The position numbers and the translations under genes were made by a program. Under the pieces are notes generated by a model, which was not told the origin of the DNA, did no database searches, and saw only the letters and a list, made by a program, of their open reading frames with translations. A stretch of DNA of 9,326 nt, from NCBI GenBank assembly GCA_041481485.1, contig JBGPBY010000281.1, positions 1-9,326 on the forward strand, in the 5' to 3' direction. Positions 4,818-9,326 of the stretch are shown in pieces. The stretch comes from JBGPBY01 sp041481485 (GTDB taxonomy: Bacteria > Acidobacteriota > Terriglobia > 20CM-2-55-15). Within the stretch, counting starts at the first letter, position 1. Each line of letters opens with the position of its first letter.

Positions 4818-5939
4818 TTAGCTGAAGATTTCCTTCATTCGATCGAGGAGCCGTTTTTCAACAGGCCGGTTATCGTCTTCCATTGTCGCGGCAAGTTTGT
4901 GAATCAGGTCTTTCTGTTCCTTACTCAGCTTTTCGGGAACCGTGAGATTCACCGTGACGTACAGGTCCCCGCGCGAAGATCCTCCGCGCTTGTTCACACC
5001 GCGGCCCTTGATGCGGAACGTCGATCCGGACTGAGTTCCAGACGGAACTTTTACGCTCACCTCATCGCCATCGAGCGTCGGCACCATGATTTCAGATCCG
5101 AGTGCGGCCTGCGGAAAGGAAACCGGAATATGGCAATACAGATGATGGTCGCGGCGTTCAAAGACTTCGTGGTCCTTCACGCTGAGCACGACGTAAAGGT
5201 CGCCGGGAGGAGCTCCCTTGCCGCCCGCATCTCCCTCTCCCGAAACTCTCAGCTTGTCACCGGCATCGACTCCGGCCGGGATCTTCAGGTCGACCGTCTT
5301 TTCCCGAACGGCGCGGCCTTCGCCTCTGCACGTTTTGCAGGGATTCTGAACAATTTTTCCCGAGCCACCGCACTGCGAACAGGTCCGGGTAACGCTGAAG
5401 AAGCCCTGCTGAAATCGCACCTGCCCATAGCCGTTGCACATGCCGCATTGTGTCGGGCCGCTTCCATTCAGTGCACCAGTTCCTGAGCAGTCCGCACAGG
5501 CTTCATGCCGGGCAAACTTGATTTGAGTCGTGGTTCCGAATGCGGCTTCTTCAAACTTCAATTCCAGATCAAAGCGAAGGTCCGAACCGCGCTGCACGCG
5601 GGTTCCGCGCCGGCCTCCGCCGAAGAAATCTCCAAAACCGAAAATGTCGCCGAGCACATCGCTGAAGTCGGCAAACACGCTGGGATCGAAGCCGGCGCTG
5701 CCGCCCGCGCCGCCGAGTCCGGCGTGTCCGTAACGGTCGTACGCGGCGCGCTTCTGGGGGTCTGTGAGAACAGCGTAGGCTTCCGCCGCTTCCTTAAATC
5801 GGTCTTCCGCTTCCTTGCTTCCCGGGTTGCGGTCCGGATGGTGTTGCATCGCCAGTTTGCGGTAGGCGCTCTTCATTTCCTGGTCTGTCGCACTTTTGCC
5901 GACGCCAAGAATCTCGTAATAGTCTCGCTTAGTGCTCAA
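4818..5939 (-). CDS. dnaJ: Co-chaperone DnaJ (Hsp40), full length, TTG start
   Basis: DnaJ delivers unfolded clients to DnaK and stimulates its ATPase. The 373-residue protein is a complete type A Hsp40. The J domain (about 5-70) has the HPD triad at 34-36. A Gly/Phe-rich stretch (about 75-112) follows, then four zinc-binding CXXCXGXG repeats: CADCSGTG (148), CGMCNGYG (165), CSQCGGSG (187) and CKTCRGEG (201). C-terminal substrate-binding and dimerisation domains complete it. The start is TTG at 5939, because MSTKRDYYEILGV is the family's expected N-terminus and no in-frame ATG fits. GGGG at 5951-5948 is the best ribosome binding candidate. A five-codon ATG reading frame overlaps both the grpE stop and this TTG, hinting at translational coupling. 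In the usual operon dnaK would lie immediately upstream; here grpE does, 13 nt away. Confidence 0.97.
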   Translation of the reverse strand: MSTKRDYYEILGVGKSATDQEMKSAYRKLAMQHHPDRNPGSKEAEDRFKEAAEAYAVLTDPQKRAAYDRYGHAGLGGAGGSAGFDPSVFADFSDVLGDIFGFGDFFGGGRRGTRVQRGSDLRFDLELKFEEAAFGTTTQIKFARHEACADCSGTGALNGSGPTQCGMCNGYGQVRFQQGFFSVTRTCSQCGGSGKIVQNPCKTCRGEGRAVREKTVDLKIPAGVDAGDKLRVSGEGDAGGKGAPPGDLYVVLSVKDHEVFERRDHHLYCHIPVSFPQAALGSEIMVPTLDGDEVSVKVPSGTQSGSTFRIKGRGVNKRGGSSRGDLYVTVNLTVPEKLSKEQKDLIHKLAATMEDDNRPVEKRLLDRMKEIFS

Positions 5940-5952
5940 TCGAGTTTCCCCA

Positions 5953-6450
5953 TCAGGGTTTGACCGCCACGCTGACCATTGCCGCCCGCAAAAGACGGCT
6001 ATTCAGCGTGTAGCCTTTTCGAAGTTCGTCGACGACGGTATTCTCCGGAACGTCATCGGTAGGAATGGTGCTCACTGCCTGATGAAGGTTGGGATCGAAA
6101 ACCTGACCCTTTGCCTCAATCGCCTTTAAACCGAAGCGGGTGAGCGTGTCCTGAAATTGTTTGTAAATGAGATCCAGTCCGCGAAGCATATTATCGTTTG
6201 CTGCAGAATCGGAATTCGCCGTGTGAATAGCCCGGTCGAAGGAGTCCATGGCATTCAACAGTTCGCGCATCAATTCTGCAGAGGCAAACTGTGCAAAATC
6301 GGAACGTTCGCGCTCCACACGCTTCTTGTAATTGTCGAATTCCGCCTGCTTGCGCAGCAGACGATCATATAAATCATCGCGCTCAGCCTTGAGCTGAGTT
6401 TCCGGATCGGACTCCGGAAGTACATCTTCTAACTTCTCGTTCTCTTCCAT
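5953..6450 (-). CDS. grpE: Nucleotide exchange factor GrpE
   Basis: GrpE dimers open the nucleotide pocket of DnaK to release ADP, completing the chaperone cycle with DnaJ. The 165-residue protein has an acidic N-terminus, then a long charged helix or coiled coil (about 16-60, including LLRKQAEFDNYKKRVERE). It ends in the compact beta domain with the GrpE signatures FDPNLHQAV (118-126) and GYTLNSRLLRAAMVSVA (146-162). Its length is at the short end of the family because the acidic leader is brief. The ATG at 6450 has no convincing Shine-Dalgarno sequence. It follows hrcA after 58 nt containing short degenerate repeats. It is directly followed by dnaJ without dnaK between them, which is unusual. 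Confidence 0.94.
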   Translation of the reverse strand: MEENEKLEDVLPESDPETQLKAERDDLYDRLLRKQAEFDNYKKRVERERSDFAQFASAELMRELLNAMDSFDRAIHTANSDSAANDNMLRGLDLIYKQFQDTLTRFGLKAIEAKGQVFDPNLHQAVSTIPTDDVPENTVVDELRKGYTLNSRLLRAAMVSVAVKP

Positions 6451-6472
6451 AAAAATGCAACTATGAGGAGAT

Positions 6473-6515
6473 CAATTCAGGCCTCAATCAGGGCCTATTC
6501 AGCTCCATTCAGGCG
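6473..6515. repeat. Short degenerate tandem repeats in the hrcA-grpE gap
   Basis: CAATTCAGGCCT (6473-6484) is followed directly by CAATCAGGGCCT (6485-6496), with 10 of 12 positions identical. Two further partial units, ATTCAG-CTC and CATTCAGGCG, continue to 6515. AGGCC (6479-6483) can pair with GGCCT (6492-6496) as a small hairpin. The cluster covers the hrcA stop codon (6511-6509) and most of the 58-nt spacer. It may simply be slippage; an RNA processing or attenuation role is speculative. Confidence 0.45.
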
Positions 6516-7567
6516 TTGATTCGTTCGGCCACAATGCGGCCAAGGTAGGTGACTACCGATATTCCGCGTTCGTATTCCATCCGTGTTGGCCCGATAATTC
6601 CGAGAAACCCGACAGTATTATCGCGCGAAGGATATGCCGACGTGATAACCGTGAAGTCTCTCATGGACGGGACTCCCAGTTCGGAGCCGATGGCAATCCG
6701 CACACCGGCAGCGGGACCCGACATGATGCATTCGTTCAGGATTCTCACCAGCCGGCTCTTCTCTTCAAACACCTGAAATAAATTTTTCATGCGGTCGACA
6801 TCGGCAAACTCAGGCTGATTCAGAATATTCGCCGTGCCCTGAACAAAAACGCTTTCCGGCCCCAGTTCACTTTCGGCTGCCAGCGCGTCGTTCCATGTTC
6901 GCAACAATTTCAGCATGCGGTCATAAGCCGTCCGCTCTGCTTCCATCATCCGCACCAGTTCATTGCGAATTTCTATCAACGTCTTGCCGGAAAATTTCTC
7001 AACGAGGAAACGTCCGGCACGATTCAGTTCTTCCTGAGGATAGCGGTCCTGGAAACGAATGACTCTGCGCTGAACGGCGCCAAGCTTCGACACGAAGATC
7101 ACCAGGATCTTTCCGTCCCCGAGATCCAGAAATTCAATATGCTTTAATTGCGTTGCTGCAAGGGGTGGCGCAATGACGATGCCGACGTTGCGAGAAATGG
7201 TAGAAAGCAGAAACGATGCCCGCAACATCATGTCTTCAGGACTGTCACTATTTTCAAGAGTTTGCGCGATCAGCCTTTCAGACGCCTTGCTGACCTTTCC
7301 CGAATCCTGCAGGCTGTCGACGTAAAATCGATATCCCTTTTCCGAAGGAACCCGCCCTGCCGAGGTGTGTGGATGGGTCAAATAACCTGCTTCCTCAAGC
7401 TCTGCCATGATGTTGCGGATTGTCGCCGGGCTGAGTCTCCCTTCAATATTCCGGGACAGCGTACCGGAACCCACCGGCTCACCAGAAGTGATGTAGGTCC
7501 GGATCAGCAATCTCAAAATCTGTTGAGGGCGATCCCCGATTTCGCGGGAATCTTCTCGTTGCGACAT
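6509..7567 (-). CDS. hrcA: Heat-inducible transcription repressor HrcA
   Basis: HrcA represses class I heat-shock genes by binding the CIRCE inverted repeat, and in studied species its folding is assisted by GroE. The 352-residue protein is normal in length. The N-terminal winged helix (about 13-75) contains PVGSGTLSR and the highly characteristic LSPATIRNIMAELEEAGYL. HPHTSAGRVPSEKGYRFYVD (65-84) follows, then the GAF-like sensing domain and a conserved tail with GVRIAIGSELG and GFLGIIGPTRMEYERGISVV. The ATG at 7567 gives an N-terminal extension of about a dozen residues, but no later ATG fits. No Shine-Dalgarno sequence precedes it. Instead an extended -10 element ends 6 nt upstream, which suggests a leaderless transcript. 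I find no CIRCE element in the window, so its target genes, perhaps groESL or dnaK elsewhere, are not visible. Confidence 0.96.
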   Translation of the reverse strand: MSQREDSREIGDRPQQILRLLIRTYITSGEPVGSGTLSRNIEGRLSPATIRNIMAELEEAGYLTHPHTSAGRVPSEKGYRFYVDSLQDSGKVSKASERLIAQTLENSDSPEDMMLRASFLLSTISRNVGIVIAPPLAATQLKHIEFLDLGDGKILVIFVSKLGAVQRRVIRFQDRYPQEELNRAGRFLVEKFSGKTLIEIRNELVRMMEAERTAYDRMLKLLRTWNDALAAESELGPESVFVQGTANILNQPEFADVDRMKNLFQVFEEKSRLVRILNECIMSGPAAGVRIAIGSELGVPSMRDFTVITSAYPSRDNTVGFLGIIGPTRMEYERGISVVTYLGRIVAERINA

Positions 7568-7573
7568 ACGGCG

Positions 7574-7584
7574 ATTATAGCAAA
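7574..7584 (-). promoter_or_regulatory. Extended -10 promoter element for hrcA, likely leaderless
   Basis: On the minus strand TTTGCTATAAT contains a perfect TATAAT (7579-7574) preceded by the TGn extension. It ends 6 nt before the hrcA ATG at 7567, which places the expected start of transcription at or beside the A of the ATG. No -35 hexamer is recognisable at 16-18 nt; extended -10 promoters often lack one. It begins directly after the TAG stop of the upstream lipoyl gene, so hrcA-grpE-dnaJ-prmA-rsmE could be transcribed independently of the genes upstream. Confidence 0.5.
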
Positions 7585-8313
7585 CTAGTCATCCCGACGC
7601 CGGAACTCCACGTCGAAGTTATCCTGAAAACTTCCAATTAGCGCATTGGTGAGCATTGCCAGTGTGGGCCGTTCGGAAAGGAAGTCGGCAATGCCTGCCA
7701 TTTCTCTGTATAAAGAATCCGTCTCGGTCATGCGGGTGGCAAGAGCCAATGTTTCCCGGTTGCAGGTAATTGGCATGGAACCATGCTGGAGAAATGCGCT
7801 GCGGACCCGCCGCTGCGCGCTACCTACGATTTTCCGGCCTTCGACGGTCAGTTCGTACCGCGACGGAGACAGAAAACAGGGCGGATCGGCGCCATTTCGC
7901 AGCGCAGGAGGCCTGCGGGTTTCCGGCGCCAGAACCGCGGCAACTCCCAGGCGCTGAAAGGCCTCGCATAAGACCTCGGACACCCGTTTGTAGTTCGCAT
8001 AAATGGTATCGCCAAAACACGACGAGTCGTTGGAGATCACGGCATAGGTCAGCTCGTCATCGTGCAACACTGCGCGCCCGCCGGTTGGGCGGTGCACGAC
8101 GTCGATTCGCTGCTGTGCGCAGAAATTCCGGTCAACAGCAGCGTCGATCCGCTGGTTACGGCCTAAAGAGATCGTTGGCTGCCTCCATTGATAAAATCGG
8201 ACAATGGTTTTCGGCGAACTCGAACTCTGGACTTCATCCAGGAGCGCCGCGTCGATGGCCATATTGGAAGTTCCATCGAGCGGCCCATCCACAATCAGGT
8301 CCCACTGCGTCAT
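7585..8313 (-). CDS. LipM-like octanoyltransferase / lipoate-protein ligase A family protein
   Basis: Members of this biotin/lipoyl transferase fold attach octanoate or lipoate to carrier proteins such as GcvH and 2-oxoacid dehydrogenase E2 subunits. The 242-residue protein has the family's HRPTGGRAVLHDDELTYAV (74-92), YELTVEGRKIVGSAQRR (153-169) with the conserved lysine K161, and LQHGSMPI (175-182). C146 in PPCFLSPSRYEL sits where LipM-type octanoyltransferases carry their acyl-thioester cysteine, so LipM activity is more likely than ATP-dependent ligation. The separate C-terminal domain found in E. coli LplA is absent. The ATG at 8313 overlaps the upstream aldehyde dehydrogenase stop as ATGA, so the two are coupled. 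The hrcA start lies 17 nt after its stop. No lipoyl synthase (lipA) gene is in view. A ligase or amidotransferase (LipL) role cannot be excluded. Confidence 0.85.
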   Translation of the reverse strand: MTQWDLIVDGPLDGTSNMAIDAALLDEVQSSSSPKTIVRFYQWRQPTISLGRNQRIDAAVDRNFCAQQRIDVVHRPTGGRAVLHDDELTYAVISNDSSCFGDTIYANYKRVSEVLCEAFQRLGVAAVLAPETRRPPALRNGADPPCFLSPSRYELTVEGRKIVGSAQRRVRSAFLQHGSMPITCNRETLALATRMTETDSLYREMAGIADFLSERPTLAMLTNALIGSFQDNFDVEFRRRDD

Positions 8314-9326
8314 TCAATTCCCTGAGCTTTTTGAAGTCTGCCGCTGTAGTCCACGTAGATGGATTTCCATTCTGAAAAAATATCCAGTGCGGCCGTGCCC
8401 GCCTCGCGATGACCGTTGCCGGTGGACTTTGTACCGCCAAAAGGCAAATGCACTTCGGCACCAATTGTGGAGGAATTCACGTAAAAGATTCCGGTGTGCA
8501 TGTCGCGCATCGCCTGAAACGCGCGATTGACGTCGCGCGTATAAATAGCAGCGCTCAATCCGTACTTCACCCCATTTCCGATTTCAATCGCCTGTTCGAG
8601 ACTGTCGCATGGAATGACCGAGACCACCGGACCGAAGATCTCCTCCTGTGCGATGCGCATCTGCGGGGATACTTCGCCGAAAATCGCCGGCTCGAGAAAC
8701 CATCCACTCCGATGAATCCCACTCTCCAGGCGTCCGCCGCCGCACAGCAATTTCGCTCCTTCTTCCTGTCCGATGCGAACGTATTCCAGAATGCGCTTCA
8801 ACTGCGTTTCGTTGATGACCGGGCCGACATCGATGGCCGGGTCCAGGCCGTCTCCCACACGCAGCCGTTTGGCGCGCTCGACAAACTTCTGCGTAAATTG
8901 CGCGATAACCTTTTTGTGGACGACAACGCGGCTTGCCGCGGTGCAGCGCTGGCCACTCGTGCCAAACCCGCCCCAGATTGCGCCATCGACCGCGAGGTCG
9001 ATATCGGCATCGTCCATTACCATCAGAACATTTTTCCCGCCCATTTCCAGATGGACGTGCCGAAACGACGGAGCGCACGCTTCAGCGACGAGCTTACCGA
9101 CGGCGGTCGAGCCCGTGAAAGAAATCACCGATATGCCAGAATGACTTGTCAGTGAAACGCCCACGTCGGCCCCGCTTCCCATGACCAGGTTCACAACTCC
9201 AGGAGGAATGCCGGCCTTTTCCAGCACTTCTATGAAATGAACCGAAGACAGCGGCGTGTCCTCGGCCGGTTTCAACACCACCGTGTTTCCGCAAACCAGA
9301 GCGGGAATGATTTTCCACGAGGGAAT
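8310..9326 (-). CDS. Aldehyde dehydrogenase superfamily protein (5' end outside the window)
   Basis: This NAD(P)-dependent aldehyde dehydrogenase oxidises an aldehyde to its acid; the substrate is not determined. The frame is open to the right edge, so 338 C-terminal residues are visible out of the usual 480-500, and the N-terminal part is missing. The first visible residues, IPSWKIIPALVCGNTV, are the standard cofactor-domain segment, followed by LKPAEDTPLS and FTGSTAVG. The general-base glutamate is in HLEMGGKN (codon near 9047). The catalytic cysteine is in FGTSGQRCTAASR (codon near 8945). EEIFGPVVSV and LPFGGTKSTGNGHREAG also fit the family. The FGTSGQRC and HREAG features recall ALDH7-like and semialdehyde dehydrogenases, possibly of lysine catabolism, but this is a weak guess. 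The GTG at 9281 is not a real start because family sequence continues upstream of it. Its stop overlaps the lipoyl gene. Confidence 0.93.
   Translation of the reverse strand: MPSWKIIPALVCGNTVVLKPAEDTPLSSVHFIEVLEKAGIPPGVVNLVMGSGADVGVSLTSHSGISVISFTGSTAVGKLVAEACAPSFRHVHLEMGGKNVLMVMDDADIDLAVDGAIWGGFGTSGQRCTAASRVVVHKKVIAQFTQKFVERAKRLRVGDGLDPAIDVGPVINETQLKRILEYVRIGQEEGAKLLCGGGRLESGIHRSGWFLEPAIFGEVSPQMRIAQEEIFGPVVSVIPCDSLEQAIEIGNGVKYGLSAAIYTRDVNRAFQAMRDMHTGIFYVNSSTIGAEVHLPFGGTKSTGNGHREAGTAALDIFSEWKSIYVDYSGRLQKAQGIE

Noticed and set aside
4899..5486. Long plus-strand open frame (195 codons) antisense to dnaJ
   Set aside because: dnaJ on the other strand is unambiguous, with all four zinc motifs. This frame is a by-product of its codon usage.
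5931..5940. Possible CIRCE half-site near the dnaJ start (GAGCACTAA versus GAGTGCTAA)
   Set aside because: Only seven of nine bases match, the partner half-site is absent at the required 9-nt spacing, and it lies within the dnaJ coding sequence.
8409..9155. Long plus-strand open frame (248 codons) antisense to the aldehyde dehydrogenase
   Set aside because: The minus-strand frame carries every family motif. The plus-strand product has no family features.

Overview
This window looks like ordinary chromosome from a moderately GC-rich bacterium. Core genes are tightly packed, and repeat-like DNA sits only in the gaps between them. My best guess is an Acidobacteriota-type or similar soil or environmental lineage. 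The guess rests on the extended heat-shock operon (hrcA-grpE-dnaJ-prmA-rsmE), a LipM-type lipoyl gene, a TlpA-like thiol-disulfide protein, and REP-like and '-GGGGACAG-' palindromes of a kind I associate with environmental genomes. No rRNA, tRNA, phage gene, transposase or CRISPR array is visible, so the phylum is an inference.

Layout, left to right. Positions 1-189 hold repeat DNA: an edge hairpin, a REP-like double hairpin, and one copy of a 31-nt repeat. A small two-helix membrane protein gene follows (190-402, +). It converges on a secreted protein with two copies of the same domain (481-1341, -), and a hairpin and a 15-nt tandem duplication lie between them. A divergent intergenic region then leads into a plus-strand pair: a membrane-anchored TlpA/ResA-like thioredoxin (1476-2015) overlapping rlmN (2012-3049) by 4 nt. 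The rlmN stop codon lies inside the second copy of the 31-nt repeat, which runs into a perfect 38-bp inverted repeat (3061-3168).

From 3233 to the right edge everything is on the minus strand and reads right to left: aldehyde dehydrogenase (truncated by the window edge), a LipM/LplA-family lipoyl gene, hrcA, grpE, dnaJ, prmA and rsmE. Junctions are short or overlapping: 4-nt overlap, 17, 58, 13, 9 and 1 nt. The order matches the classical hrcA-grpE-dnaK-dnaJ-prmA-rsmE operon with dnaK missing from its usual slot. An extended -10 element lies 6 nt before the hrcA ATG, which suggests an internal, possibly leaderless, promoter.

How the genes work together: GrpE and DnaJ are DnaK co-chaperones and HrcA is the usual repressor of this class of operon. 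PrmA (ribosomal protein L11), RsmE (16S rRNA) and RlmN (23S rRNA/tRNA) are translation-apparatus methyltransferases. I do not see a convincing undescribed defence or metabolic system. The items most worth checking are the repeat mosaic at the end of rlmN, the missing dnaK with no visible CIRCE site, the paired leaderless-promoter geometry, and the duplicated-domain secreted protein.
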